A stretch of DNA of 64,000 nt. Source: Hydnum rufescens UP504 (Eukaryota > Basidiomycota > Agaricomycetes > Cantharellales > Hydnaceae). Location of the stretch: positions 62,001 through 126,000 of the forward strand of contig MU128953.1 of assembly GCA_014904985.1 (NCBI GenBank). The letters are read 5' to 3'. Both the position numbers and the translations under genes were made by a program. Below the pieces are notes generated by a model. The model was not told the origin of the DNA, did no database searches, and saw nothing but the letters and a program-made list of their open reading frames with translations. Shown here piece after piece: positions 24,921-38,300 of the stretch; the stretch's first letter is position 1, and each line of letters opens with the position of its first letter.

Positions 24921-25336
24921 GCGTGAGGTGAGAGAATGTGCCGTGCTTCAGGTTTTGATTATTGGGGATATTTATTTGGACATGTATTAATATGCTACCT
25001 TTTAATGTGTGTAATGTGCTCGAGATTAGAGGTGTGCTACACCGCCAAGAGGAAAAGCGATGCAAGGACTTCCACCCTGTTGTCACACGGGAGCCCTGAT
25101 GCCAGGGGAGCACGGCCACTGGGCACTGCTGGCCGCCCCGGATCGCCTGAACATCACGTCCAAGCACCTCAAGCCAGCGCGTCTTGTTCGCTACGGACGC
25201 ACATACAAAGATTTAAATAAATTCAAACATCAAAGCGAGTGGCGAATAAACACGCAAATAACCTGGCATATCACTACATGGAAGGCATTTATCTTTACTA
25301 CCACCACAAAAAGGCAGAGGCTAATATGTAAACATT
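24921..25336. other. Intergenic between convergent genes
   Basis: About 415 bp of 3' flanking sequence for the Mis12 gene and the mitochondrial SSB gene. No further gene, repeat or RNA recognised. Confidence 0.6.
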
Positions 25337-26105
25337 TTACTCCCTAGTTTCGGGGGCCACAGGTTTCCTCAAGACGCGAATCGAGTCTAAGGCATAGTAA
25401 GTTGCGAGTTTCAAATATGGTGGATAAATGCGTAAAGGACGAACCGTGTCGGAGGAAGACTTGTCGCTGAGATTCGGGGGAACCTGCTTCCGCCTCACGG
25501 TTGGGCTCTTTGATTTCGTAGTTGGCCTCGACATATACAAGTGTGCTGTGGCGACAGAGATGTTATATGAAGGTACTACTTTGGTAAGGCGAAAATAACG
25601 GAACTGACCCCTTTTCTAAAGTCCGCAAATAGGAATTCACTGATGGGCTAAAGGACACAACGCGATGCCAACTGGTGCTTGGGGGAGGACGGACTATGTG
25701 GGTTCAAGGGAGAAACACGATAACACATCAGCAAGCGATGCAAGAAAGGGAGAGAATACGAATACCTCCGTCGGGTCCAGGAGGTGAGCTGAAACTGTTG
25801 GTAGTGCCAACTATATACCTATCAATGAGCGAAAAGGATAAGCAAAACGCGCAAAAATACAAGGAACCAATGAGAGCGCTGACGTTACATATTCCTTATC
25901 CGCTTTGGTCATCCTGACTTCGGGATCCCTACCCAAGCGCCCAACGAGGGTGAGCCGGGCTACACCAACCAATGATGGTCGTGAGGTAGAGAAAGTCTGC
26001 GAGTGTCGAGTCACGATCAGAAACCTGAGTAAGATCCCCACAATACAGACTCACTCGTGCCGCCAGAGGCAGTCGTGATATACGAAAAGCTCCCAGAAAA
26101 GACAT
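25337..26105 (-). CDS. RIM1: Mitochondrial single-stranded DNA-binding protein (Rim1/mtSSB)
   Basis: Coats single-stranded mitochondrial DNA during replication. The best model starts at 26105 with MSFLGAFRISRLPLAAR, an arginine-rich presequence without acidic residues, as expected for mitochondrial import. A 61-base intron leads to TFSTSRPSLVGVARLTLVGR and then LGRDPEVRMTKADKEY, the OB-fold opening strand. Later exons give TSWHRVVSFSPSVNSYLRTL, LVYVEANYEIKEPNREAEAG and SQRQVFLRH. The last short exon, SIRVLRKPVAPETRE, ends at a TAA at 25337-25339. These blocks match the bacterial-type SSB family in order. The frames that look longest here (for example one starting at 25540) are out-of-phase readings. 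The small exon near 25760-25800 is the least certain. Confidence 0.9.
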
Positions 26106-27742
26106 TTAAGGGAAGAAAAGTTTGGGACCGTTGGGTTTTGCCGCAGTGATACGTACGTGACACTGACGTCGTGACTGGTGTGACTCATCCCCTCCCGCAT
26201 TCACAAGCATTGTTCACAAGGGTCACGTCTTTGTTTACCCGTTGTCTCGAGTAGAACGTGCGACTGAGACTGGAAAGCTGGAACGGGAAAAAGAGTCGCA
26301 CCCTCTGCCAACAAGTTATCAGCGGTCTCAGATGCGTCTTTTCTCGAGTCTCGATTGATGGTTGTGGTTTTGAGTCCGAGGTCAAAATCAACAAGAAAGC
26401 TGAAAACGTTGGTACCAAGATGATGTGGATAATTAATGCATCATAAATAATTTCTAGGACACCCCGTTGGCTGTGAAGCGACGCGCCAGAGCTGATGGCT
26501 GCGATGTTGATGTGGTCATTGATATGGAAAATAGATGGAGGTTCTACCTTGTTCTCCATCCTCCAATCCCGAAAATGATGCACGTGCGTACTTTTCAATG
26601 CGCGAGAGGGAGAGATTGAACATCTTGCAAAGGAATGGCCCTGCGATCCAGATCTCCTATCCGGAGGGTGCTAGAATCCAGATCCTCGCGCTCCCCGCCT
26701 AGGGAAATGGGGAAGAGACGGAGATTCTCGGTTTCAAGGGAGGCGAGTAGTGATTTAATATTTTTCTGCGATATTGGGACCTTTCCTGTTTTACGTCCGA
26801 CCGTTGTGGGAGGAACCAAGTTGGGCCGCGCTATATTCAAGCGATTAATTATATGGAGAGAAGCAGTTGAGTGAGCTTTGAATCGTTCGGAACGTTGATC
26901 GTGTTCTCTGTGTGCAGAGTGGAACGACGGCATCGTAACTGTGTCATTACCTTGGACATGGCTCAAGGAGATAAATGTGCGATCATGACAAGAATCAACG
27001 AACCTTCACATGTTCCTCGGCTACGCTGCTTTCCTCGGTTAGAAAACCATGCAATACTCATGTGCTTATTATTTGGGCTTAAAGGGGGATGTGCTCAAGA
27101 TATCAGCTCAAGCCCCTATCTTAATTAAAGGTCATATCTCCTCGAATTAAATGCTTCTCAGTGAACCTCTTCGCAGCCAAAAACAACTTCGGAGGCGAGA
27201 AAAATTATATACTCTCCTAGAAGAGGTCCCCCGGTCTCCATCATATCATGACATTAGCAACCTTGACTGTTTGAGACCACAGACCTATCTTTGACCACAG
27301 AATAAGACGATATAGTAAAGAAATTGGTACACTTGGTCGAAGGAGATCGCTCCTTGTTAGTCACTATCAAGTCCTTCGTCCGTGGCACCAGAAGCAGGGT
27401 GTCGGTGAAACATCCTCGCTCGATAGTACAGGTGTGCTTAGTCAACAATGAGCGCTAATTAATAAAGCTCGCACATCCCCAATTCCAACATAACCGGGAC
27501 GAGGACTGAGGCGGGGTGGGGGGTTCGACCCCCTGTAGGCAAAGTGGGACATGGAAGCAAGAAAAGGGAGACGAAGAGGAGAGATCGCTTCACATTATAT
27601 TTAGAGATTGAACAGGCCCTGAAAACCCTGAACATCAACCTTTCTAACGGCAGTTGCCGCTCGTCTATTGAACACACTGCCGTTTAATTACACCTCTGGT
27701 TTTCCACTGCAACTCCTGCTCGCTATCACGCCGGCTTTAACT
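26106..27742. other. Intergenic, mtSSB to HAP3
   Basis: About 1.6 kb. It contains one doubtful open frame (26595-26966, minus, listed separately) and otherwise only short frames in all phases. A T-loop-like palindrome at about 27517-27532 is not part of a tRNA. It should hold the HAP3 promoter and the mtSSB upstream region. Confidence 0.5.
26595..26966 (-). CDS. Doubtful open reading frame, 123 codons
   Basis: An uninterrupted minus-strand frame beginning MSHVQGNDTVTMPSFHSAH. It is hydrophilic, with the stretch VPISQKNIKSLLASLETENL that could form a helix. No family is recognised, no introns are evident, and a shorter frame overlaps on the opposite strand. It may be an exon of a small gene or chance. 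Confidence 0.2.
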   Translation of the reverse strand: MSHVQGNDTVTMPSFHSAHREHDQRSERFKAHSTASLHIINRLNIARPNLVPPTTVGRKTGKVPISQKNIKSLLASLETENLRLFPISLGGEREDLDSSTLRIGDLDRRAIPLQDVQSLPLAH

Positions 27743-28342
27743 ATGTCCGATAACGCACCCCAGGAAACCCCCCCTTCCGACAGAATTGCGGTGATTCTCG
27801 AATCCACGGCCGCACCTGAGGGCCACACGTTCACTGAACAGGAAGTCGGAGACTACAAGGAGCAGGATCGGTACCTTCCAGTATGCACCTGCGAGGCTGA
27901 CTCTTTGTCTATGTTGCAAGTTTATAACGAGGGAACAGATAGCAAACGTGGCGAGGCTAATGAAGAACGCAGTACCAGCTAATGCCAAAATCGCGAAGGA
28001 TGCCAAAGAATCAGTGCAAGAATGCGTGTCCGAATTCATCAGCTTCATCACATCAGAAGCCGCAGAGAAATGCCTTCTCGAGAAGCGCAAGACGATCGGA
28101 GGGGATGACATTATTTACGCCATGACCAGCCTTGGCTTCGAAAGCTATGCCGCCGTGCTCAAACTTCATCTGGCGAAACTACGACAGGCCAGCAAAATTT
28201 CGCTTTTTATGTTCCTCGATTTCGTACTCATAGTATGTGATTTCAGTACCAATCTACGACGGCTGCATCCCGAGCAGGGGTCGTAGAAGGCGGTGCAGAT
28301 CCTCCAGCGGGTCCGTCCTATGATGATCCAACGTCGGAGTGA
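27743..28342 (+). CDS. HAP3: CCAAT-binding factor subunit HAP3 / NF-YB
   Basis: A histone-fold transcription factor subunit that dimerises with HAP5/NF-YC and, with HAP2/NF-YA, binds CCAAT boxes. Exon 1 (27743-27880) encodes an acidic lead ending EQDRYLP. Exon 2 (27939-28187) completes the core: [60 protein letters not shown] and [20 protein letters not shown]. This is an almost textbook NF-YB domain. The end is ambiguous. Reading through gives a stop at 28286, but removing 28188-28246 as a 59-base intron with a GC donor and CAG acceptor opens a tail, [20 protein letters not shown], ending at 28342. That gives 160 residues and looks more like HAP3 tails. I used that model. It is expressed toward the accessory island that begins just downstream. 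Confidence 0.92.
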
Positions 28343-28984
28343 ACGGAATGGGATGGTGTGTTTCTCATAACTCATAAGAACTCGTATGGATATCACGTGT
28401 ATTGGTGATCACCGTTTCTGTCTCTTTGGCATATCCTTACCCTTCATTAATTCCCTTGCAGTTGTATCTTGGTGTACACGGTGGCACCTTAGATACCTTC
28501 GCCCCACTACCTTAGGGAATCCCAGGAATACATCTGTCAGGAAGATTCGATAATGCTTTGGAATTGCACATAGTGGACGACTGGTCGACTGATGCTCTAC
28601 GTGACTTGTGCAGAGCTTCGTGTGTTGTGGTGCACGAAGAATTATCGTATATTTCTAGCAAGGAACTTCGGGCTCACGATATAGCTTCTTTCCTCTTGAA
28701 TAAATGACTGCCTTCGCTGGGGACATTTGGAGCTGTGAACTGGTTCTCGCGCTTGAAAAGGAAATGTATCGGTTTTAATTACACAAGATCAAAATACCAC
28801 AAGTCTAGCCTTTCTGCATGGGGCGAGATTGACTCGTGGCTGGCGTTGAGACGTGGGATCCTCTCCTCAGGTGGACCGTCAAAGCGCCCGGAGCTTTTTT
28901 TCCTGGATCGGCCGCATCGGGTTCCACTGCAGACACTCCCATGGGATTAATAATGTGTGCACCTTGAATGCAGATGATCTGTCT
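28343..28984. other. Intergenic, start of accessory island
   Basis: About 640 bp downstream of HAP3. No convincing gene. The right part merges with degenerate NACHT-derived sequence. Confidence 0.5.
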
Positions 28985-29450
28985 AGGTTCTCACCTGTCC
29001 GCGCAGCTGCAGCATAAACAAATAGCTTCCCTGACGTCTCTAAGAGCGGCGAGTTCATCTTGGCCTCCGTCCCCCAATCGGCAGGCATATGAGGATCAAG
29101 GTTCCCCGGAGACTCGGTGGAGGTGTAAAAGCAAATGTCTTGCCGAACGATCAAGGCCTCGATATGGTGAAGAACTGTGCTTGCGAGGTGCCGGTCTTTG
29201 TTGAGCGCCGCGGAATAGGCGAGGATGTGGTCGACTTGCGGTCAAGGTGTATAGGAAAGATATTTGGATCACAAGTGAAAGACAGATCAGAGAATATCTA
29301 CAACAGTCATTTCGTCACACCGGTCAAGAATGATTAGCATTGGGGGCGGTGAGGAGGCGCCTCATAACTAATTTCTGAAGCTGAGAGAGCGGTCCCTTGT
29401 GTCCCCGTATGGGATCTTGTCCAAGGTTTATCGCTTAGGGAAAGAAGCTA
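28985..29450 (-). pseudogene. Degenerate NACHT NTPase fragment (copy 1, minus strand)
   Basis: Reading the minus strand, broken frames give LIILDRCDEM, matching the Walker B segment of Agaricomycete NACHT proteins (consensus VIVLDALDEC). They continue into ALNKDRHLASTVLHHIEALI, VRQDICFYTSTESPGNLDPH, MPADWGTEAKMNSPLLETSG and KLFVYAAAART, matching the family segment usually read as GKLFIYAATA. In-frame stops and a frame change interrupt the Walker B end, and neither the P-loop nor the C-terminal repeats are present. It is therefore a relic. NACHT proteins are STAND NTPases linked in fungi to non-self recognition (family knowledge). A related copy lies in opposite orientation at 31014-31955. Confidence 0.72.
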
Positions 29451-30366
29451 GCCCCTGGTATGGGATCATTGGGGGAGGGTTTTCGTTAGAGGTAGGGAGC
29501 AACGTCCGCTGCTTGGAGACACTAAGCACCAAGCAAATTTTGTTCAGGGGAGACCATGGCGTCTTTACACGGACGACATTGAACCATCCGTTAGAATGGG
29601 CGTCACGAGCAGAGTTATGTAAAATTTTGGGGCCTCTCTGATTGGTTCCCTTGGTGGTGTCGTCGGCGATTTCCGCGGCACTGTCTGTGGCCCTACTGGA
29701 CCAAACTTTCGACGCACATGCCATATTTCTGATCCACACGGAGAACTCTACTCCCTAGTGATGCAGTGTCGGTCCGTTGCGGATATTTTTCATTAGAAAT
29801 GCTTACTGACGGACAAAATGACTTTGTGGGCAGGGTCTTCTACCACAAGGGACATGCATGGCGCTCGTCAGCGTCCCGCAGTTGATGCTTATGCAGAGAT
29901 TAAAATTAGGAGTCGGGGATATTTTAGATACTGACTTTACGCTATTTTGTATTGCCAGCGCTAAATCCACATCATGTTACTGCCATCCGCGAATCCTGAT
30001 CCGCCAGGAGCCGTGAGCTCCTAAGATTGGCTTCAAGGATTTAATAGATTACATTATTCTAGGCTCCTATGCAAGTTGCTGGTCAACCCCTTTGTGCATC
30101 GCCTGCCATATCGCGGGTCAGATTGGCATGAAAGGTTGAATACCCTTTCGGAATTCCGTGTCCCCACTCTACTAACATGGGCCCATTCTGACATGGGCTG
30201 GAGGTATAAATACTACAGGGGACTTACCAGTCACTACAGGATCGACTCAGAATTCAACCCTCAGTCAACCTTTCACACATCTACCGAAGGCAAGTGCGAT
30301 TCATCACCACCATCACATTATTTCTCATGGCCGTTTGCTATACCTCTCCAGCCTCCAACATTTGAA
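29451..30366. other. Non-coding stretch between NACHT relic and small gene
   Basis: About 900 bp with short open frames only. The left part may be further-decayed NACHT sequence. The right end should contain the promoter of the gene at 30367. Confidence 0.5.
30205..30212 (+). promoter_or_regulatory. TATA box candidate
   Basis: TATAAATA lies about 155 bp before the start codon at 30367, followed by a C- and A-rich leader (TCAACCTTTCACACATCTACC) typical of fungal 5' UTRs. Its role is inferred. Confidence 0.4.
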
Positions 30367-30937
30367 ATGTCTTACCCTCAGGAGTTCGTGACGGCGATTT
30401 CGTTAATTTCGTAGGCTGGGATGTTCCCTGTCACGACGTAGGGCAGTATTTCAAAGAACTCGGCGGCGAGGCCAACGCCAACGCCCTTAAGGCTGCCACC
30501 TTGCGCTACGGATCTCGTTTCTTCGCCTTCAACAGTAATGGATGGGCAAAAACCTGGGACAAGGTTGAACCCAAGGACTTTGTTAAGGCCAACGCTACGC
30601 TCTATGTCAGGGTTACCTTTCCTGGTTGGGTTCACCATCCAAGTAAGGCATAAGCTATCCTACAAAGTAGTGTTCGAGGTGCTAATTCGATGCATTGTTC
30701 TTAGACCAAGACGTCCCCGGAAACGACCTCGGAAATGTTGGCGTGAATACAGTTCCTGGAATCATCCAGAAGATCAATGAGCGCGAGAACCCTTTTGATG
30801 CAGAGGCGTTCAACAACAATGGTTGGATCAAGAGTAGACTGGGAGAGGTTGTTGAATATCACGTTGGCTTCCTTCCGGCTTACTATGTTCGGGGAGATGA
30901 AGCTGAGGAAGCTGGGAAGTCCCGAAAGTTGTACTAA
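30367..30937 (+). pseudogene. Small two-exon gene of unknown family with an apparent one-base frameshift near its start
   Basis: The ATG at 30367 reads MSYPQEF. After that the ATG frame stops at 30414, but the frame one base away continues as RDGDFVNFVGWDVPCHDVGQ, then YFKELGGEANANALKAATLR and YGSRFFAFNSNGWAKTWDKV. A clear intron (30644-30704, GTAAGG...TTAG, 61 bp) joins it to DVPGNDLGNVGVNTVPGIIQ and the C-terminus (LGEVVEYHVGFLPAYYVRGD ...RKLY) with a TAA at 30935-30937. One missing base around 30385-30390 would restore a continuous protein of roughly 170 residues. No signal peptide or membrane span is seen. The two halves contain a loosely repeated FNxNGW motif (FNSNGW, FNNNGW), suggesting an internal duplication. 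No family is named. It may be recently inactivated, or the indel may be an assembly error. Confidence 0.6.
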
Positions 30938-31013
30938 TCACTAGCTGTTTGAACTGCCTACCATGTCGCTAAATGATGCTGAACGGGAGGCATGCGCTGG
31001 GTGCTCACTTCTC

Positions 31014-31955
31014 TTCGCCAAGTGATAAACCTTAGGCAAGGTCCGACACGGGGAGACAAGGAACTGTCCCGGCTTCAGGAATTAATTGTGAATCCCTCAG
31101 CACCCAATACCAATCATTTCTGACGGTCTCGACCAGTGTAACGAAAATGCTGCTGCGGATATTCTCTGGTTCTTTTCCCTTGTGATCCAAATGCCTTTCC
31201 TATACCCCTTGACCACAAGTCAGCTCCATCCTCACTTATCCTTCGTGCTCAGCAAGGTCCCGACCCTGGCAAACACAGTTCTTCACGATCGACTGGATTT
31301 CCGGAGAACCTTGATCTTCGTATGCCTGCTGATTGGGGGACGGAGGCCGAGATGAACTCTTAGAGAAGTCCGGGGAGCCATCCGTTTATGCAGCCACCAC
31401 GGCCCGGTTCATTACCCACGATTCGTGCATAAGATCCTCGCAGACATCTAAGCCTCATACTTAACCCCCAATCTGCCCAAGAAGCCAAAGCCACACCCTA
31501 TTCGCGGCTGGATGCTGTGTCTCCCTTTCTACAGCTAATCGTCGTCGATATCATTGTCGAGTCCCTCCCCCTGGATTTGTTGGCTCGGTTTGTCCAGTAC
31601 GAAAGAGATGTCGTTAAGACTTAAGACTACCTTAGGTCCTTTTCACTCAGGCATCATCCCACCATCCAATATTCACGAGTGCCTCGAATCTATCACCCTT
31701 CGTCCCTCGAATTTATTACCGATGCTTCACCATGTTCCACGACGGAGTTCTTGATTGTTTTCTGGCCACAGCGGGAGCTGTGAATCGGCATGCAATGCTC
31801 TAACTCATCTCAAACGGGACGTAGCTGAGATCCCGGCTCCGTGCCTGAACTGGGAAGTAGACCATACGTTCCATTATTTTTTGAGGCAAGGGATGCAAGA
31901 TAATACCAACCTCAACTATATTCTAGCACACAATATTTGTCCCCCATCTGCTTTC
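31014..31955 (+). pseudogene. Degenerate NACHT NTPase fragment (copy 2, plus strand)
   Basis: Broken plus-strand frames parallel copy 1 base by base in places: both contain CTTGTGATCCAAAT and a GATAAACCTT block. Readable pieces are ADILWFFSLVIQMPFLYPLT, PENLDLRMPADWGTEAEMNS and LCSHHG/YAATTARF around 31390-31420. It extends further than copy 1 into the C-terminal part of NACHT proteins: VSPFLQLIVVDIIVESLPLD, then IYHPSSLEFITDASPCSTTE, matching the usual IHPSFPDFLTDP block, then ELNRHAML and EIPAPCLNWEVD. Stops and shifts occur throughout, so it is not functional. With copy 1 it encloses the small gene at 30367-30937. Confidence 0.72.
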
Positions 31956-32458
31956 TGCTTTCGATGCCCCTTACTCCCAAGTATCAGCATCTGCATAATT
32001 ACGGGGAGTGTAGGGCCGCAGGTCGGTGAATTGACGTCGGTAACCAGTGTTATTTCGGGAATCGTCGCATCGTCGATCCTTCTTTCTTGGTCCCTTTGAA
32101 TGACGAAGGACGTCATGCATGCCCTCAGTCTAGGCGCTGGCGGAAGAAACGTGGCTGGAACGACTCGGATAAGGGGAGGACTGAAGCCTGGGTTTGGTTT
32201 GCTGAGACACGGAATGGCTTTGTCTATAGCAACCCTACCCGCCAGTGTGTGAGTTTTCACAAGAGTCCTGAGGTTGGCCTCACGCTCTATTCCTTCCATA
32301 ATCGTGCGAATATTAATTTTTTTTCCCCTCGAATTCCACCTCCGAAGTCGGCCTGGTATTGTGTGGAATGATACGGACGCTGAGATTGCGTCGAGGCGTT
32401 TGGCTTCAGATAGTGATAGTGAAGGGGCAAGCGACGTTCCGAGTGTGGCGCTGGCCAT
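31916..32458 (-). CDS. Doubtful open reading frame, 180 codons
   Basis: An uninterrupted minus-strand frame starting MASATLGTSLAPSLSLSEAK. It is basic and low in recognisable motifs. It overlaps the end of the plus-strand NACHT relic, which argues that it is fortuitous. No family recognised. Confidence 0.15.
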   Translation of the reverse strand: MASATLGTSLAPSLSLSEAKRLDAISASVSFHTIPGRLRRWNSRGKKINIRTIMEGIEREANLRTLVKTHTLAGRVAIDKAIPCLSKPNPGFSPPLIRVVPATFLPPAPRLRACMTSFVIQRDQERRIDDATIPEITLVTDVNSPTCGPTLPVIMQMLILGSKGHRKQKADGGQILCARI

Positions 32459-33011
32459 GGATAAAGAAGGGGGTCATGAAGTAGGCTCCTATCATGACAG
32501 GGCCGATACGCAAAGCATTCGCGGTTTTTCCTTGATAATGGGTGGAAATACCACTGAGCATGAGGAGTGTACCATACTCTGGGACGGAGTCGCCAACATA
32601 TTGGCGCTCTCTCGATTCACGGTATGCCAGCGCAGTTGACCTCTATCTTCATATGCGTAGTCCATGTATCCATGTATGTCCGAATATTCAATCGGGCTCT
32701 AACACACCACCTGGATTCCGTTGAACGTCCATCTTGCCAGGTGGGAGTGGAGGCATACTAGTGTGTAGTCCAGACATATCCGGGTGACCAATCATATCAT
32801 TTTCCCAAGGCAAAGCAAGATTCCACCTGGACTACTTGGCATAAAGAAGTATGAAGAGCCCACATAAAGATGATGAAAGTAAACATTCATTGACCGTCAC
32901 AGGATATGGACCCGAAGGCATAACATGTACAATACTGAAGGTAGTCCATTCATTCTTATCCCCACCCATAGCTGCTAGCTGATCAATAGCAGGATCCATA
33001 CATTGTTCCCG
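31956..33011. other. Non-coding or decayed stretch
   Basis: About 1 kb upstream of the calcineurin 3' end. It holds overlapping open frames on both strands (minus 31916-32458, plus 32274-32639), neither recognisable. Probably the far end of the decayed accessory island. Confidence 0.45.
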
Positions 33012-35589
<2,578 letters not shown>

Positions 35590-37070
35590 TCTGAAGAGGG
35601 TAAGCGCAGTGGGTGCGCTAGACTGGGGTTTCGAATGTTCTATCTGCCTTGTGTAATCAGAAGGTGGACAGATGTTCAATTTTGGGACGAGCACAACCAG
35701 AAAAGTGCAGATTATCACGATCAGCGATACGTTGGCAAGAATGTGTAAGTACACTAGACCCAGACCCACAATACAAGCGAATAAAATTGGCCCTCCTCGT
35801 TGGGAGATGATCCTGTTGAGGGACTTGCGACAAACGATGCACGGGTCCAAACGCCGCAAACAGCCTTGCCTCACTTCAACAGGATATCGCATTTTACAAG
35901 GGGTTTTATCAAGATACATCAAAGAAATAATTTAGTGACAGTAGCAGCAAATCCATTGATAATCCAGCAATACCTAAGAACACAGACATACGAAATGGTG
36001 CATCAGTACCGCTCTATAAATGTACGAGTATGGGTAAAGCGGAGGCAAAATCAGAACAGCCCATGTTTTCATCCCCCTGGAGTTCCGTGGCTAATCCCAC
36101 ATCGCCGAAGCATATTGTAGGATTGCCCGCCTCACCTAGAAAGCAAGACGGAGGCCAAGCACGGCACCAACCGCACCTCAGAAGAATGTACCGACAAAAC
36201 ATCGATACCGACTACTAGGGAGGGTAGCGTCTTACGATGACTCGAAGAACCAGGTACACATCAACGAATGGATGAACTACAGTTTCATCATCTAGTGGAG
36301 AGGGTAGAGAAAGAGGAAAGATAACAAACTATATTTCTTACCAATGGATTCTGGATAACAGTGGCACATAGAGAGCCAAAGCGAAACCAAGCACAGGTCT
36401 TAGCTAACGCACTACAAGGGATTGTAGAAGGGAAGAATTAGAGACCTGATTTTCAACGACTATCAAGGGCGGAATAGTGGCATGGGAATCAGGAATTTCT
36501 TTTGGTATATGATAACGGTCTCCACAAAGTGCGAGCACTTGTTCGGAAGCAGAACTGAACTGCTCATCACAGGGGAGGAGTAGAAACTGAAACGGGGAAC
36601 GCTCACCACCAGCCAAAAAAAAAAACAACGGGAGAAAGAGGGAGAAAAAAGTGACACAAGTACAACCTATCCAGATTCAGGTCATTTTCCCCTCTTTACC
36701 GGAGGACATGACATTGACAAGTGAGAACAGGATACGAGGCGAAAAGACCAGTTGCTGAGGTTTTTTATGCAGAAGAGCGGATCTAGCCGAATTCTGCATC
36801 CGGGTAGTGCGCTCAGAGAGCGAGCTCAAAATCATGTTTCCGGGGTCAACTGAGTGATTTTCCCCCACATTCCTGGTATTGCAAAAGGTCCATTTTCCGC
36901 TCTCATGATCCCCCTTTGATGAGTACGTTTACCATTCAAAATTCACATTACCACTCGATTTTCTCCCCTGGGTAGACCTCATCCCAGTGATATTCAGTTC
37001 TCCCACCCAAATATCAAGCCTGGCTAATATGGTAATGAGCCACACATGACTGACTGTTTCTTATGGTTGA
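35590..37070. other. Intergenic, calcineurin A to UNC50
   Basis: About 1.5 kb between two minus-strand genes. It contains the calcineurin promoter and 5' UTR and the UNC50 3' flank. Short open frames on both strands show no family signal. Confidence 0.55.
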
Positions 37071-38207
37071 TCACCGAAAGTACATGGCTAGAACTGCTTT
37101 GCTGATGTTGAATCCGAGCAGGGAAACGATGTAGGTGAGCAGCAGAGGTATTAGAGGAAACAAAAGGAGCTCGGATCGAATTAAGAAGGGCAGGGCTAGA
37201 CCGAAAAAAAAGGATTAGAAAGGAGATATGCGTTCCGTGGAACATTATAGATCGACCGTTTAGACCCAAGTAAGTTATGTATGTGTATTGGGCGAAGCTA
37301 GAAGAAGAAATACTGAGCAGAAGAGCCCCGAGACTGCAAACGTTCAAATAACGCACGCAGCGAGATACAAGGTATTACCCAACCATAGGGATAGCCATCG
37401 GTCCTGGTCGATCAAAGGGGCGAGAAATAGTTGGATAACATACAACCACAAATAGAATGGGAAAAAGGAGTTCGTATGCACGTCGAATGCATAAGCCCAT
37501 TCTAGGGAATTCTCCGTCTGATGTGAGATAGGAGGGGAGGGGAGAAGAAAAAATCTGGAGAAGAGCCTGGGTCACCAATGAGTGACTCTGCTTCGCAATG
37601 ACTTAGAGAATTTGGGATTCGGGTGCCTACCATACACCAGTCGCTACAAACACGCCGACGATAAGGAAATCACGCAGGATCATCAATAGAGCCAGACACA
37701 CGATCCCTCGTATGGTGTATCCATAGAAAATCCCCCAAGCTGTTGCACTGAATACCAAACAAGCCGACAGGAGCAAAACCATTGCTGGATCATCACGACT
37801 CCATATATTTTTGGTCTCTATTCAAAAATTAAGTTCATAACAGGATCGAATATGACGAGAACATACGCTTATGGTAAAAAAGATGCTTGTAGCTGTGGAA
37901 GACGAAGGTTACTATTAATATTGGCATCCTACTAAATGGCGAACTGACACCAAGCGAGGCGCAATACACAAATAACTAAGCTGCCAGGCGGCGAGTTCGA
38001 AGTCCTGAGGAGCCAAGAATACCCGAATTTGGTTGTAGGTTCTTAAGATTAATAGACACCCACCATATGCGAGACTCGTATTATGCGACGTAGGATAAGA
38101 GGGACGCGAACCTTACGAGTCTCTCCCGTAAGTATTCTCGACCCAAAGGCTGAAGTGGCATTTGAGTGCCTGGTGCCCGAGAGCGATACTGGCAGGAGAG
38201 TTGCCAT
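37071..38207 (-). CDS. GMH1: UNC-50 family Golgi membrane protein (Gmh1)
   Basis: A conserved multi-span membrane protein of the Golgi; yeast Gmh1 interacts with the Arf exchange factor Gea1/2. No single open frame shows it, because it is split into short exons. Reconstructed exons read MATLLPVSLSGTRHSNATSA (start 38207), then DFELAAWQLSYLCIAPRL, YKHLFYHK joined to QTKNIWSRDDPAMVLLLSAC, then LRDFLIVGVFVATGVW. After another intron come AYAFDVHTNSFFPFYLWLYV, IQLFLAPLIDQDRWLSLWLG and TYITYLGLN. The last exon is ALPFLIRSELLLFPLIPLLL then TYIVSLLGFNISKAVLAMYF, ending at a TGA at 37071-37073. The DDPA, FDVH.N.F and final hydrophobic blocks match UNC-50. It is divergent from the WW-domain gene. Confidence 0.88.
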
Positions 38208-38300
38208 ATTCAAATGTGAGCGGATCCAAATCGGAGCTAGCCGGCGAGAGTTTCATTCGACTTCCTGGAAAAAAGGAGTTGGACTACCTAACCACTCATT
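38208..38300. promoter_or_regulatory. Shared divergent promoter, UNC50/WW-domain gene
   Basis: 93 bp separate the two divergent start codons. Inferred from position. Confidence 0.55.

Noticed and set aside
27517..27560. T-arm-like sequence GGGGGGTTCGACCCCC resembling the 3' part of a tRNA
   Set aside because: No matching acceptor strand, D-arm or anticodon arm can be found at the right distance upstream.
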